The notes under the pieces were generated by a model, which did not search any database, was not told where the DNA came from, and saw nothing but the letters and a program-made list of their open reading frames with translations. A stretch of 64,000 nt of DNA from an uncultured Gammaproteobacteria bacterium (lineage in GTDB: Bacteria; Pseudomonadota; Gammaproteobacteria; GCA-001735895). The DNA lies in contig CAJXUC010000002.1 of assembly GCA_913061315.1 (NCBI GenBank), positions 1 to 64,000 on the forward strand, written 5' to 3'. Every line of letters starts with the position of its first letter. Position 1 is the stretch's first letter. The translations under genes were made by a program, and so were the position numbers. Positions 29,677-40,131 of the stretch are shown here, in pieces.

Positions 29677-31032
29677 CTAATCAGAACCTGCTATTGTCAT
29701 ATTGTCTATTAATATAGACCCTGTGCGAATATTGCTCAGTTTATCAATATCATTCCCCACCTCAGAGATACCCATAAACATATCTTTTAAATTGGCTGCA
29801 ATCGTGATTTCTTCAACCGGGTAAAGTATTTCTCCATTCTCGACCCAAAAACCCGCAGCGCCGCGAGAATAGTCACCGGTGACTGTGTTTGCACCCTGCC
29901 CCATTAATTCGGTAACGAGCAACCCAGTATGCATAGTTTTCAAGCATTGATTAAACGACTTACCCGTATTATTGAGCGTCAAATTATGGATGCCACTACC
30001 ATGACCGGTCGATTTTAAGTTCAGCTTTCTTGCCGCATAAGAATCAAGCAGGTAGTTTTGGATCACTCCATCAGTCACTAAACTGGCAGCTTTTATAGCA
30101 ACGCCTTCCGAATCAAAATTGGCAGAGCCCAACGATTGCTTCTCAAAGGGTGATTCAATCAACTGCATAAACTCTGGAAAAATCTGGCTGCCGACCGCAT
30201 CAAGTAAAAAACTTGCTTTACGATACTGCGCTGACCCGCTAATGGCCGACGTAAAGTGACCAATAATACTTCTCGCAACTTCTGGCACAAACATTACTGG
30301 GGCTGATCGTGTTTTCAATTTCCGAGCACCCAGCCTCTTCACTGTCCGATCAGCGGCTTTTTCACCTATCGCCTTTGCTGTCGCTAAATGACTAGCATTA
30401 CGGCTGATGTCATACCAGTAATCACGTTGCATACTTCCATCTGCCTCTCCAATCACTGAACAACTTAAACTATGCCGCGTCTTGTGTTGTGCCTGCAAGA
30501 AACCATGTGTGTTTCCATAAACAGACACTCCCGCACTGATATCAACCGAGGCGCCCTCTGAGTTAACAATTCTCGGGTCAAAATCTAAAGCTGCTGATTC
30601 GCACTCAAGAGCGAGCTCTATCGCTGCCTCAGGCGAAATATGCCAGGGATGATAAAGATCAAGCGCTTTAAATTCTGTTGCAATTAAATCTTTATCAGCC
30701 AAACCAGCACAGGGATCTTCTGACGTATATTTGGCAATATTACACGCAGCTTCAACTGTTTTTCGAATAGCTTCTGGATTTAAATTTGAAGTGCTAGCCG
30801 ATCCTTTATGTTGACCAAAATAAACACTAATTCCCAATCCATTGTCCTGCTGGTGCTCAATTGTTTCGACTTCTCGCATGCGAGCGGCAATCGACAAACC
30901 TTGAGAAACAGACAACCCCGCCTCAACCTGAGTGGCTCCTTTAGCAATTGCCATCTTAAGCGTATCTGCGACAATATTTTTAAATGATTCTGCATCGGGA
31001 AATGCTAATATATCTGGGTGTATTTTATTCAT
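29677..31032 (-). CDS. pmbA: Metalloprotease PmbA (TldE)
   Basis: PmbA/TldE is the partner of TldD in a heterodimeric metalloprotease that degrades unfolded peptides and matures microcin B17 or removes the CcdA antitoxin. The 451-residue product has the family start ATQVEAGLSVSQGLSIAAR, QDNGLGISVYFGQHKGSAST, NFDSEGVAIKAASLVTDGVI, GHGSGIHNLTL and TGDYSRGAAGFWVENGEILYPVEEIT. PmbA carries no metal motif; that resides in TldD, which is not in this window. It is divergent from darP, as in E. coli. Confidence 0.97.
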   Translation of the reverse strand: MNKIHPDILAFPDAESFKNIVADTLKMAIAKGATQVEAGLSVSQGLSIAARMREVETIEHQQDNGLGISVYFGQHKGSASTSNLNPEAIRKTVEAACNIAKYTSEDPCAGLADKDLIATEFKALDLYHPWHISPEAAIELALECESAALDFDPRIVNSEGASVDISAGVSVYGNTHGFLQAQHKTRHSLSCSVIGEADGSMQRDYWYDISRNASHLATAKAIGEKAADRTVKRLGARKLKTRSAPVMFVPEVARSIIGHFTSAISGSAQYRKASFLLDAVGSQIFPEFMQLIESPFEKQSLGSANFDSEGVAIKAASLVTDGVIQNYLLDSYAARKLNLKSTGHGSGIHNLTLNNTGKSFNQCLKTMHTGLLVTELMGQGANTVTGDYSRGAAGFWVENGEILYPVEEITIAANLKDMFMGISEVGNDIDKLSNIRTGSILIDNMTIAGSD

Positions 31033-31056
31033 TGTGGCATTCTAGCCTATCCCCTT

Positions 31057-31590
31057 ATGGAAAACGAAACAAAGTTTGACAATGATCTCGACGATTCTGA
31101 CGAGATTGAAATCGTAAGTAAGACCCAACTTAAACGTGAAAGTATTGACATCCAGAAGCTAGGCATGCGTCTGGTGGGGATGTCTTACGAACAATTAGCA
31201 AAGATACCGCTCGACGAGCATGTATTAGAAGCCATAGCACTCGCCAAGAAAATTCAGAATAAACGTAGCGCATTGAAGAGGCACTACCAGTTTTTAGGCA
31301 AGCTATTACGGGCGCGCGAAACGGACGCAATAATCGAAGCGCTAAGAGTCATTGAGGAAGCCAATCACGGCCACATTCAACGGTTCCATCAAGCAGAAAT
31401 GTGGAGAGATGAGATTATTGCTAAGGGTAATGAAGCGATTGAGTCTTTGGTCGACCAACAAACGGCTGCAGACAGACAAAAACTGCGTCAACTGTCACGT
31501 AATTATGCCAGCGCAACAAAGCCTGAACGTCAAACGGCGATAGCTAGACTTATTTATAAAGAAGTCCTGCTAGGCATTGATAATAGTTAA
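31057..31590 (+). CDS. darP: Ribosome-associated protein DarP (YjgA)
   Basis: DarP is a dual-action ribosomal assembly factor that binds late 50S precursors. The 177-residue product has an acidic N-terminus (NDLDDSDEIEIVSKTQLKRE), then IDIQKLGMRLVGMSYEQLAKIPLDEHVLEAI and the helical ADRQKLRQLSRNYASATKPE. The ATG used here begins MENETKF; a Met 13 codons upstream would add a hydrophobic unconserved extension. It is divergent from pmbA across 24 bases, the same order as in E. coli. Confidence 0.95.
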   Translation: MENETKFDNDLDDSDEIEIVSKTQLKRESIDIQKLGMRLVGMSYEQLAKIPLDEHVLEAIALAKKIQNKRSALKRHYQFLGKLLRARETDAIIEALRVIEEANHGHIQRFHQAEMWRDEIIAKGNEAIESLVDQQTAADRQKLRQLSRNYASATKPERQTAIARLIYKEVLLGIDNS

Positions 31591-31613
31591 AACTTCTTAC
31601 TTCCAGTTACTGT

Positions 31614-31631
31614 GACTCGCCAGAGCGAGTC
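31614..31631. terminator. Hairpin between convergent darP and aroC
   Basis: GACTCGC and GCGAGTC form a perfect 7-bp stem with a CAGA loop. It reaches the aroC stop codon and has no U-tract on either strand. It may act as a shared 3'-end stabiliser for both mRNAs. Confidence 0.5.
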
Positions 31632-32730
31632 AAGCCACACTGGAGGGTATAACGGGTGTCTCACAGTGGACATCGGCATTTTGACCTCTGTGGCGCAGGA
31701 AGTGATCCATCAAAACTATCGCCAGCATCGCTTCTGCAATGGGTGTTGCACGAATACCCACACAAGGATCGTGGCGGCCTTTAGTTCGAATTTCGACTGG
31801 TTCTGCATTGAGGTCAACCGATTGCCCTCGTAAATGTAAACTTGACGTTGGCTTCAAAGCAATATTAACCAGAATGTCTTGTCCTGAGGTAATGCCACCT
31901 AGAGTTCCACCAGCATGGTTAGATAAAAATCCCTGTGGCGTAATTTCGTCCCGATGCGAACTGCCTTTTTGTTCTATGCAATCGAAACCTGCCCCAATTT
32001 CGACGCCTTTGACGGCATTGATACTCATCATTGAGTGTGCAATATCGGCATCAATTCGGTCAAAAATAGGCTCACCCAGTCCAACAGGAACGCCACTCGC
32101 GACTACCGTTATCTTGGCTCCAATTGACTCACCTTCTTTTCTCAGAGCATCCATATATTTTTCCATTTCTGGCACCATATCAGCGTCTGGACAAAAGAAT
32201 GGATTGTTATTGACTACGTTCCAATCAACTCGATCGACTTTCAGTGGACCAAGCTGTGATAAATAACCTCGAATTTGAATGCCACATTTTTCGAATAAAT
32301 ACTTTTTCGCTATACCACCTGCAGCCACTCGCATAGCGGTTTCTCTCGCAGACGATCGCCCACCACCACGATAGTCTCGAAAACCATACTTTTGAGTATA
32401 GGTATAATCGGCGTGCCCTGGGCGAAACTGCTCTTTAATATTGCCATAATCTTTAGAGCGTTGATCTTCGTTGTAAATTAATAACGCGATCGGTGTGCCG
32501 GTGGTTTTGCCTTCAAAGGTACCCGAAAGAATTTGAACTTCGTCACTTTCACGTCTTTGAGTTGTATGACGAGAAGTTCCTGGTTTTCTACGATCAAGGT
32601 CACCTTGCAAGTCAGCTTCGGTTAAACAGAGTCCTGGGGGGCAGCCGTCAACAATGCAACCGATCGCTCCACCATGGCTTTCACCAAACGATGTCACAAC
32701 AAAGAGTTTGCCAAAACTGTTACCTGACAT
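31630..32730 (-). CDS. aroC: Chorismate synthase
   Basis: AroC makes chorismate from EPSP using reduced FMN, the last step of the shikimate pathway. The 366-residue product begins [20 protein letters not shown] and has the conserved [57 protein letters not shown] and [18 protein letters not shown] signatures. Length is normal. It diverges from the retropepsin-like gene and converges on darP. Confidence 0.98.
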   Translation of the reverse strand: MSGNSFGKLFVVTSFGESHGGAIGCIVDGCPPGLCLTEADLQGDLDRRKPGTSRHTTQRRESDEVQILSGTFEGKTTGTPIALLIYNEDQRSKDYGNIKEQFRPGHADYTYTQKYGFRDYRGGGRSSARETAMRVAAGGIAKKYLFEKCGIQIRGYLSQLGPLKVDRVDWNVVNNNPFFCPDADMVPEMEKYMDALRKEGESIGAKITVVASGVPVGLGEPIFDRIDADIAHSMMSINAVKGVEIGAGFDCIEQKGSSHRDEITPQGFLSNHAGGTLGGITSGQDILVNIALKPTSSLHLRGQSVDLNAEPVEIRTKGRHDPCVGIRATPIAEAMLAIVLMDHFLRHRGQNADVHCETPVIPSSVA

Positions 32731-32787
32731 AATGAACTAGCCTAAATGATTGAATTTGAATTTGTTGCCCCTAACTTAGACAACACT

Positions 32788-33294
32788 ATGGAACATTCTA
32801 CTAAAAAAATCGGCATGATGTTTACTCTTGGTGGCTGGATTTTAGGTTTTTTATTGCTCGCTCTTGGATTCTCTAGAATTTTAGAGCATCAAGCAAATCC
32901 AAACCAGTCAGTTGATTCATCAGACAATAACAATTTTAGTCAAATAACATTAACACGAAACCGTCAGGGGCATTATGTTTTTGACGGTGAAATTAACCAA
33001 AAGTCAGTGACTTTTCTAGTTGATACTGGCGCGACAATCACCAGTATTCCAGCCCATTTTCAGGATCATTTAAAACTTATTAGAGGGCCTGCTTTTTTAG
33101 TGTCAACAGCAAATGGCTCTGCTACCGCTTACCAAACTGGGTTAAATGAATTGAAAATGGGCACTATTGTTTTGAACAACGTCAAGGCTAGCTTGAATCC
33201 AGGACTATCCGATATTTTGCTCGGCATGAATGTATTGAAAAATATGGAATTAATACAGAGAGGCAAGCAATTGATTATTCGTCAGTATCACTGA
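32788..33294 (+). CDS. Membrane-anchored retropepsin-like aspartic protease
   Basis: This is a clan AA aspartic protease of the TIGR02281 type. The protein has an N-terminal membrane anchor (KKIGMMFTLGGWILGFLLLA), a linker, and a single retropepsin domain with the catalytic VDTGATITSIP and the closing LLGMNVLKNMELIQRG. Such single-lobe proteases act as dimers in the periplasm; the substrate is unknown. The start is uncertain: MEHSTKK is chosen, while a Met 14 codons upstream is also in frame and close to the divergent aroC. Neither has a clear ribosome site. Confidence 0.87.
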   Translation: MEHSTKKIGMMFTLGGWILGFLLLALGFSRILEHQANPNQSVDSSDNNNFSQITLTRNRQGHYVFDGEINQKSVTFLVDTGATITSIPAHFQDHLKLIRGPAFLVSTANGSATAYQTGLNELKMGTIVLNNVKASLNPGLSDILLGMNVLKNMELIQRGKQLIIRQYH

Positions 33295-33350
33295 TTTTTA
33301 ATTTGATTAACTGGGTTGAAGGTATCTAAAAGAATCTTATCTTTGGCGAA

Positions 33351-34211
33351 CTAACTACTTCCACCGTAATGTAAGCCAATATATTCGGCTAACTTTCGTG
33401 ACGCTGTCGAGGCCTTAACTGAGTCGTAGTGCATACCAAGCTCCACTTGAGGTAATCGACGCATGCGTTCAGCACTGCCCATTATAATCATATCTTCACC
33501 GACTGTGTTTCTCGCCAAAGCAGTAACACCAAGACCTGCCATTACGCCTGCACGAATACCACCATAGTTTTGACTAGTATAAACAATATGCCATTTACGC
33601 TGGGATGCATCGAGTGTTTCGATCATGCGTTTTCGATAAAAACAACCCTCAGGTGCTGCAATAAGGGGTAGTGGGTCACGAGAGTTTACGTTCGTATCAG
33701 GTCCACAAACCCAAACTATTTCTTCTTGCCAATTTTCATTGTAATAGTCGGTTTCATTGCCATCATGCAAGGCTAATACCAAATCAAATTCATCATGTTT
33801 CATACGATTGATTAAGTTAACTGATAGATCGCAAGTGACTTTAATCTGAACATCAGGATAGGCCTGAGCAAAGCGCCTCAAGACAGCTGGAAATAAACGT
33901 GACGCAGCAAATTCGTTTGGTATGCCTAAATGAACGGTGCCTTGCACACCTGGCTGCAATAACTTGACGACCGCCTCATCGTTTAGCGCCAAAATTTTGC
34001 GCGCAAATCCAACCAGTTGTTTACCACCGCTACTGAGCACCATATCTCGGCTAGTACGATCATACAATCTAACTTGCAAAAGACTTTCAAGACGCTTTAT
34101 TTGTAGGCTAATCGCAGGTTGAGAACGCCCAAGCTTATCACCAGCACGAGTAAAGCTACCGAGGTCAGCTATTGTTACGAATGTTCTTAATAGTTCAGTA
34201 GGTAAATTCAT
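33351..34211 (-). CDS. LysR-family regulator, LrhA-like
   Basis: This is a transcription factor of 286 residues with an N-terminal winged helix (LPTELLRTFVTIADLGSFTRAGDKLGRSQPAISLQIKRLE, residues 3-42) of the LrhA/PecT kind and a substrate-binding domain. The start at MNLPTELLRT matches the family; an upstream Met 22 codons earlier adds unconserved sequence. It is divergent from gcvP with a 108-base shared control region containing two dyads, so control of gcvP is plausible but inferred. It is not the GcvA subgroup that regulates the E. coli gcv operon. Confidence 0.92.
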   Translation of the reverse strand: MNLPTELLRTFVTIADLGSFTRAGDKLGRSQPAISLQIKRLESLLQVRLYDRTSRDMVLSSGGKQLVGFARKILALNDEAVVKLLQPGVQGTVHLGIPNEFAASRLFPAVLRRFAQAYPDVQIKVTCDLSVNLINRMKHDEFDLVLALHDGNETDYYNENWQEEIVWVCGPDTNVNSRDPLPLIAAPEGCFYRKRMIETLDASQRKWHIVYTSQNYGGIRAGVMAGLGVTALARNTVGEDMIIMGSAERMRRLPQVELGMHYDSVKASTASRKLAEYIGLHYGGSS

Positions 34212-34260
34212 CATTAACTCATTTAAATAATTAATGAGAGCATTGTAACTATAAAATAAT

Positions 34261-34297
34261 GAAATGCATAATTTCAACTAGACTGAATCTAAATTCA
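34261..34297. promoter_or_regulatory. Two dyads in the LysR/gcvP intergenic region
   Basis: GAAAT-GCATA-ATTTC (34261-34275) and TGAAT-CTAA-ATTCA (34284-34297) are perfect inverted repeats 8 bases apart. They fit the paired AT-rich dyads usually bound by LysR-type regulators and lie 23-59 bases upstream of gcvP. Confidence 0.45.
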
Positions 34298-34319
34298 TTC
34301 TTTAGAGAGTAAAGCAAGC

Positions 34320-37199
34320 ATGTCAGATCTTGATCTAAAATTAACCGACTTGGACATTCACACCGACTTTATTCGTCGTCATATAGGCCCAGGTTCAGTT
34401 GATGAGTCGGCAATGCTTGACGAACTCGGGCTCAACAGCCTGGATGAACTATTAGATAAAGTTGTACCCGCTAGCATTCGTCGTGACAAACCACTAGCAG
34501 TCAAAGGCAGTATGACAGAACGTCAGGTATTGGATCGTTTATATGAGATTTCGACTCGTAATCAATTATATAAATCTTTCATTGGAATGGGCTATCACAA
34601 CACTGAAACACCCGCTGTTATCGAACGAAACCTGTTGCGCAACCCGGCTTGGTATACGGCTTATACTCCTTATCAAGCTGAAATTTCACAAGGTCGCCTC
34701 GAGGCACTTTTAAATTTTCAGACCATGGTAAGTAATCTGACAGGAATGGAAATTGCCAACGCCTCGATGTTAGATGAAGCAACCTCCGCTGCTGAGGCGA
34801 TGACGCTATGTCAACGCATGTCAAAAAACAAAAGTAATACCTTCTTTATGGCAGACACCTGTCATCCACAGACAATCGCAGTCATAAAAAATCGTGCTAA
34901 TCACATGGAAATCAATATTGTCATTGGCGATCCTTTCACCGAACTGGCTGATCTGGATGTGTTTGGTGTATTACTTCAATACCCCTGTTCAACGGGTGAA
35001 ATTTATGACTACAGCGAGTTGGTCAAATCAATCCACGAAAAGCAGGCTTTGGTAGCTGTTGCAGCTGATCTTTTAAGCCTCATCCTGTTAACACCACCTG
35101 GCGAGTTTGGCGCTGATGTTGTTATCGGCACCACTCAGCGATTTGGCGTGCCTCTGGGTTATGGTGGACCACATGCAGCTTATATGGCCACGCGTGAGGC
35201 ATTCAAACGATCGTTACCCGGACGACTCATTGGCGTGTCAGTCGATACTCGTGGTAAACCAGCGATGCGACTGGCCTTGCAAACTCGTGAGCAACATATT
35301 CGTCGCGAAAAAGCGACCAGTAATATCTGTACAGCACAGGCCCTGTTGGCCGTTATGGCGAGTATGTACGCAGTCTATCACGGGCCAGATGAACTAAAAC
35401 GTATTGCTTTGCGTATTCACCGATTGACCGTATTGCTGGTTAATGGGTTAGGTGAACTCGGCCATGATGTTCCCACCAAACACTTCTTTGACACCATCAC
35501 AGTTAACACCGGTAACGCAACCGAATTCATTTTGGCCGCCGCCCGTGCTGAGAAAATCAATCTGCGTCAGGTCGATAGCAGCACCGTCGGTATTGCACTT
35601 GATGAAGTTGCAACTAAAGCTGATGTTGAGACACTTTTCAACATATTTACTCATGATCATGGTGACTTAGCGCAGATGGACCAACTCGATGCAACTGCCA
35701 CCTGCGCACTGCATCCTGATTTAATCCGCACCAGTCAGATCTTAGATCACCCGGTGTTTAACAAGTACCACTCAGAAACTGACCTAATGCGTTACATGCG
35801 TAAATTGGCAGACAAAGATCTGGCATTAGATCGCAGTATGATTCCTCTTGGCTCTTGCACTATGAAACTCAATGCAGCCGCTCAGTTAATTCCCGTCACC
35901 TGGCCTGGATTTAGTCGAATTCATCCCTTTGTGCCACTCGATCAAGCTCAGGGATATCGTCAGCTATTTATCGAACTAGAGCAGATGTTATGCGCTTGCA
36001 CGGGTTACGATGCCGTTTCGTTGCAACCCAATTCTGGCGCACAGGGAGAGTATGCAGGCCTATTAACAATTAAAGCTTTTCACCAAAGCCAAGGACAGGG
36101 GCATCGCAATATTTGTTTGATTCCAGCGTCAGCTCATGGCACCAACCCTGCCTCAGCTCAAATGGCAGGTATGAAGGTGGTCGTTGTCGGCATTGCCAAA
36201 TCAGGCAATATCGATATGGAGGATTTAAAGGCAAAGGCAGAGAAGCATAGCGATAATCTTGCCGCCATTATGATTACCTACCCATCGACTCATGGTGTAT
36301 TTGAAGACGATGTCACCGATGTTTGTGCGCTCATTCATGATCATGGTGGTCAGGTCTATATCGATGGTGCCAACATGAATGCAATGGTTGGCGTTTGTGC
36401 ACCCGGTAAATTTGGTGGCGATGTCTCGCATTTGAATCTGCACAAGACTTTTAGTATTCCACATGGTGGCGGTGGTCCAGGTGTTGGGCCAATTGGTGTG
36501 CGTGCCCATCTCAAGCCTTTCTTGCCCTCGACTACACTGGCCAATCACCATGGCCATACAGAACCCGTTTCAGCAGCACCCTATGGCAGTGCAGGTGTAT
36601 TGCCCATCAGCTGGGCCTATGTCGCTCTACTTGGACAGCAGGGTTTACCTAAGGCAACTTCGATCGCCATCCTTAACGCTAATTACATTGCCCATCGGTT
36701 AAATGATCACTTCCCCGTGTTGTACACAGGTACCAATGGCATGGTTGCACATGAATGCATTATCGATACGCGCATTATCAAACAAGCCAGTGGTATTACC
36801 GTTGATGACATTGCCAAACGCCTTATCGACTATGGATTTCACGCCCCCACCATGTCATTTCCTGTACCCGGAACCTTGATGATCGAACCCACAGAAAGTG
36901 AATCAAAGGAAGAGCTTGACCGTTTTTGTGAGGCAATGATTACGATACGTGAAGAAATTCAAGCAATCGAAGATGGCAATATGGATAGAGACGATAATCC
37001 ACTGAAAAATGCACCGCACACCGTCGACATGATCTGTGCCGACACTTGGGACCATGCCTATAGCCGCGAACAAGCAGCCTATCCAGTGGCGTCACTGCGA
37101 GCCAATAAATATTGGGCATCCGTATCAAGAGTTGATAACGTACATGGCGATACTAACTTAATCTGCTCTTGCCCTCCAATGTCGGTTTATATGGATTGA
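34320..37199 (+). CDS. gcvP: Glycine dehydrogenase (decarboxylating), P-protein
   Basis: GcvP is the PLP-dependent P-protein of the glycine cleavage system that decarboxylates glycine and passes the aminomethyl group to GcvH. This 959-residue form is the fused homodimeric type. It has [32 protein letters not shown], a degenerate N-half and the catalytic C-half with [39 protein letters not shown] and the PLP Lys in [19 protein letters not shown]. gcvT and gcvH are not adjacent, which is unusual. The next gene on the strand encodes serine deaminase, a metabolic neighbour. A ribosome site GAGAG precedes the ATG. Confidence 0.98.
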   Translation: MSDLDLKLTDLDIHTDFIRRHIGPGSVDESAMLDELGLNSLDELLDKVVPASIRRDKPLAVKGSMTERQVLDRLYEISTRNQLYKSFIGMGYHNTETPAVIERNLLRNPAWYTAYTPYQAEISQGRLEALLNFQTMVSNLTGMEIANASMLDEATSAAEAMTLCQRMSKNKSNTFFMADTCHPQTIAVIKNRANHMEINIVIGDPFTELADLDVFGVLLQYPCSTGEIYDYSELVKSIHEKQALVAVAADLLSLILLTPPGEFGADVVIGTTQRFGVPLGYGGPHAAYMATREAFKRSLPGRLIGVSVDTRGKPAMRLALQTREQHIRREKATSNICTAQALLAVMASMYAVYHGPDELKRIALRIHRLTVLLVNGLGELGHDVPTKHFFDTITVNTGNATEFILAAARAEKINLRQVDSSTVGIALDEVATKADVETLFNIFTHDHGDLAQMDQLDATATCALHPDLIRTSQILDHPVFNKYHSETDLMRYMRKLADKDLALDRSMIPLGSCTMKLNAAAQLIPVTWPGFSRIHPFVPLDQAQGYRQLFIELEQMLCACTGYDAVSLQPNSGAQGEYAGLLTIKAFHQSQGQGHRNICLIPASAHGTNPASAQMAGMKVVVVGIAKSGNIDMEDLKAKAEKHSDNLAAIMITYPSTHGVFEDDVTDVCALIHDHGGQVYIDGANMNAMVGVCAPGKFGGDVSHLNLHKTFSIPHGGGGPGVGPIGVRAHLKPFLPSTTLANHHGHTEPVSAAPYGSAGVLPISWAYVALLGQQGLPKATSIAILNANYIAHRLNDHFPVLYTGTNGMVAHECIIDTRIIKQASGITVDDIAKRLIDYGFHAPTMSFPVPGTLMIEPTESESKEELDRFCEAMITIREEIQAIEDGNMDRDDNPLKNAPHTVDMICADTWDHAYSREQAAYPVASLRANKYWASVSRVDNVHGDTNLICSCPPMSVYMD

Positions 37200-37227
37200 G
37201 AGAGATAGTTTCATTAAATCATAATCA

Positions 37228-37255
37228 GACTTCCCTCTAATAGTTGAGGGAAGTC
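37228..37255 (+). terminator. 10-bp hairpin after gcvP
   Basis: GACTTCCCTC and GAGGGAAGTC form a perfect 10-bp stem with an 8-base loop 28 bases after the gcvP stop. The following ATTGAGCATAAT has no U-tract, so it is either a 3'-end stabilising hairpin or part of a factor-dependent end. Confidence 0.6.
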
Positions 37256-37355
37256 ATTGAGCATAATAGATGGCGTTCTAAATTATTTTGAACACCGCAA
37301 TCTTATGCTTATTTTTATGGAAAAAGGTAACAGCTTGACCCGTTTGGGGCGAATA

Positions 37356-37407
37356 CAAAAATTACCTATTTGCAGCCCAAAATAGGCTTAAGTAAACGTA
37401 ATTTTTG
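37356..37407 (+). ncRNA. Nested stem-loop in the sdaA leader
   Basis: CAAAAATTAC (37356-37365) pairs perfectly with GTAATTTTTG (37398-37407); inside, CTATTT pairs with AAATAG (37366-37371 with 37380-37385), loop GCAGCCCA. A competing AGCC/GGCT pairing overlaps the inner stem. It lies 92 bases ahead of sdaA and may be a leader control element or a transcript-end structure. No known riboswitch class is recognised. The rest of the 300-bp gap shows nothing else. Confidence 0.45.
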
Positions 37408-37499
37408 ATAGCTACAGGACGCATATAGAGCCATTTAAATAGCGTGTTACGTTATGATAATATGCTTCTGACGATAGAACAAAAAGGTTTATTTTATCC

Positions 37500-38879
37500 A
37501 TGGCAATTAGTGTTTTTGATTTATTTTCTATCGGTATTGGCCCGTCAAGCTCCCATACCGTCGGGCCAATGCGTGCTGCCAACCAATTCATAAAAGGAAT
37601 GCTTGACGATGGTTTAATATCGCAGGTTACTCGAATTAAAACTGACTTATTCGGATCATTGGGTGCAACGGGCAAAGGTCACGGCAGCGACAAGGCGATT
37701 ATATTTGGTCTTGAGGGTGACGTGCCCGAAACCATAAACACGGCGACGGTCGACAATCGTTTAAACAGCATTCGCATTGCAAGCCAAATCAATTTGATGG
37801 GCCAAAAGTGTATCCAATTTAACGAAAAAACTGATGTCATCATGCATCGTCGAAAAGCCTTACCTTTTCATCCCAATGGCATGACTTTCGTCGCTTATAA
37901 CCAGGTGGGTGAGGAGCTACGTAACGCCACTTTTTATTCGGTTGGAGGTGGTTTTATCGTCGATGAAACAGCTGCTGGCAGTGATCGAATTAAAGAAGAT
38001 GATACCAAACAACCCTACCCCTTTCTTTCCGCGGTTAACTTGTTGATTCACTGTGCCAATCATGAAATGCGTATTAGTGACGTAATGATGGAGAACGAAA
38101 AAGTTTGGCGCAGTGAAGCAGAAATCCGAAGTGGTTTACTCAACATCTGGAAGGTCATGCAGACCTGTGTCACCAACGGCTGCCTGAACGAAGGCATTTT
38201 GCCGGGCGGCCTCAAAGTAAAACGTCGTGCGGCGGACCTTTATCGAAAACTCACTACAAATCCAGAAATAACTGAAAAAGATTCTCTCACGTCACTTGAT
38301 TGGGTCAACTTGTATGCCTTAGCGGTAAATGAAGAAAATGCGGCTGGCGGCCGAGTAGTGACCGCCCCTACTAACGGAGCAGCAGGCATAATACCTGCCG
38401 TGATGCACTACTATTATAATTTTTTCCCCAATGCCAGTGATGATGGCATTGTGCGTTTTCTGTTAACCGCTGGTGCTATTGGCATTTTATATAAGGAAAA
38501 TGCATCCATATCTGGTGCCGAAGTCGGTTGCCAGGGTGAAGTCGGCAGCGCCTGTTCAATGGCGGCTGGCGCACTTACAGAGGTCCTCGGTGGCACGCCG
38601 GAACAAGCTGAGAACGCCGCTGAAATCGGAATGGAACATAATCTAGGGTTAACTTGCGATCCCATTGGCGGGCTAGTACAAGTCCCCTGTATTGAACGAA
38701 ACGCTATGGCATCAGTAAAAGCCATCAACGCAGCTCGAATCTCAATGCGTGGCGACGGCCAACACTTTGTATCACTCGATAAAGTCATTAAAACTATGCG
38801 TGAAACTGGGGCCGATATGAAGACAAAATATAAAGAAACGTCTCGTGGTGGTTTAGCAGTTAATATTATTGAGTGTTAA
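37500..38879 (+). CDS. sdaA: L-serine ammonia-lyase (iron-sulfur)
   Basis: SdaA deaminates L-serine to pyruvate and ammonia using a 4Fe-4S cluster. The single-chain 459-residue product contains the beta domain ([24 protein letters not shown] at the start) and alpha domain with [34 protein letters not shown] and [26 protein letters not shown], which hold the cluster Cys residues. Length is standard. It follows gcvP on the same strand with a 300-base leader that is predicted to be structured. Together the two genes link glycine and serine catabolism. Confidence 0.98.
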   Translation: MAISVFDLFSIGIGPSSSHTVGPMRAANQFIKGMLDDGLISQVTRIKTDLFGSLGATGKGHGSDKAIIFGLEGDVPETINTATVDNRLNSIRIASQINLMGQKCIQFNEKTDVIMHRRKALPFHPNGMTFVAYNQVGEELRNATFYSVGGGFIVDETAAGSDRIKEDDTKQPYPFLSAVNLLIHCANHEMRISDVMMENEKVWRSEAEIRSGLLNIWKVMQTCVTNGCLNEGILPGGLKVKRRAADLYRKLTTNPEITEKDSLTSLDWVNLYALAVNEENAAGGRVVTAPTNGAAGIIPAVMHYYYNFFPNASDDGIVRFLLTAGAIGILYKENASISGAEVGCQGEVGSACSMAAGALTEVLGGTPEQAENAAEIGMEHNLGLTCDPIGGLVQVPCIERNAMASVKAINAARISMRGDGQHFVSLDKVIKTMRETGADMKTKYKETSRGGLAVNIIEC

Positions 38880-39041
38880 CCAACTTGCACACTCACGTTA
38901 GCACAACCTACTTTTATCCTAATGATTTAGTCAAAACTACCTAGAAACGGAAGTGAACAATACTCTGCTTTGACAACCTTGCCTCTCGTCGGCAAACTTG
39001 AGTAATGATTTTTTCACTTCGAAAAGGTAAATAAGATCCAT

Positions 39042-40124
39042 ATGCTTAGCAATATACAAAATTCGATTCGACCCTATCTCGCCTACTTTAGTGAACATAT
39101 CTGGGTCCAAGCTTTGGTTATCATTTTTGCCTCCTTCCTAATGGCCTTGATATTTGACCGTTTTATCGTTACTACTCTAAGAAGTCTGGCCACTAAAACT
39201 AAAATTGAAATAGATGACCACCTAATCAACCTTCTGCATAGACCAATCTATAGCAGTGTCATTCTATTGGGACTATCACTTGCAACTCATACCCTTCATT
39301 TGGGAGATTCAATTGAATTCTTTGCCTTTTCATTCTTTAAAAGTATTGCATTAATCGTCTGGTCAATATTATTACTCCGAGTCACACGGTTATTGCTGCG
39401 TCACATTGCTCAAAACGATACGCATATCAACATACTGCATTTTAAAACACTCCCATTGTTTGAAAATATGGCCAATATCACCATTTTTGTTTTTGCCGTC
39501 TATATTATATTTTCAACTTGGAACATTGATATGACAGCATGGCTTGCCTCAGCAGGGATTGTTGGTATTGCAGTTGGTTTTGCAGCGAAAGATACGTTAG
39601 CTAATTTGTTTTCTGGCGTCTTTATAATGGCTGATGCGCCCTATAAAATAGGTGATTTCGTCGTATTAGATTCGGGTGAGCGTGGCGAAATTACACATAT
39701 AGGCATTCGCAGTACACGTCTGTTGACCCGAGACGATGTTGAAGTGACTATTCCAAACTCGGTAATGGGCAACACAAAAATCATCAATGAATCCGGTGGG
39801 CCTAACGAAAAATACCGAATACGAATCGCTGTTGGAGTTGCTTATGGCAGTGATATTGACCTAGTCAGAACCATACTAACTGAGATTGCGATTGCAAACG
39901 ATGCCATTTGTATTGATCCAGAACCTCGAGTCCGATTTCGAGCGTTTGGCGCATCAAGCTTAGACTTTGAACTCTTGGGTTGGATCGACCAACCCGTGTT
40001 GAAAGGACGCGTGATTGATTTGATTAACTGCCAAATTTACAAACGCTTCCTTGAAGAAAAAATTGAAATACCTTATAGCAAGCAGGACTTATATATTAAG
40101 GAAATGCCAAAATCTTTTGACTAA
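39042..40124 (+). CDS. MscS-family mechanosensitive channel
   Basis: This is a small-conductance mechanosensitive channel homologue that releases solutes on hypo-osmotic shock. The 360-residue product has four to five N-terminal membrane segments, the pore-lining helix with WLASAGIVGIAVGFAAKDTLANLFSG (about residues 164-190), the beta domain GDFVVLDSGERGEITHIGIRSTRLLTRDDVEVTIPNS, and a C-terminal alpha/beta domain. It has an extra membrane region compared with E. coli MscS and so is of the YbdG/YnaI-like size class. It converges on sbcB with seven bases between stops. Confidence 0.95.
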   Translation: MLSNIQNSIRPYLAYFSEHIWVQALVIIFASFLMALIFDRFIVTTLRSLATKTKIEIDDHLINLLHRPIYSSVILLGLSLATHTLHLGDSIEFFAFSFFKSIALIVWSILLLRVTRLLLRHIAQNDTHINILHFKTLPLFENMANITIFVFAVYIIFSTWNIDMTAWLASAGIVGIAVGFAAKDTLANLFSGVFIMADAPYKIGDFVVLDSGERGEITHIGIRSTRLLTRDDVEVTIPNSVMGNTKIINESGGPNEKYRIRIAVGVAYGSDIDLVRTILTEIAIANDAICIDPEPRVRFRAFGASSLDFELLGWIDQPVLKGRVIDLINCQIYKRFLEEKIEIPYSKQDLYIKEMPKSFD

Positions 40125-40131
40125 TTAATCA

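Noticed and set aside
36225..36557. Minus-strand 110-aa frame inside gcvP
   Set aside because: It is antisense to a conserved coding region with no ribosome site; a shadow frame.
34320..37199. gcvP looks somewhat richer in G and C than its neighbours, suggesting transfer
   Set aside because: Judged by eye only, and conserved, well expressed genes often show this; no mobile element flanks it.
37200..37499. Glycine riboswitch before sdaA
   Set aside because: No tandem aptamer pattern could be recognised; the stem seen is of another kind.
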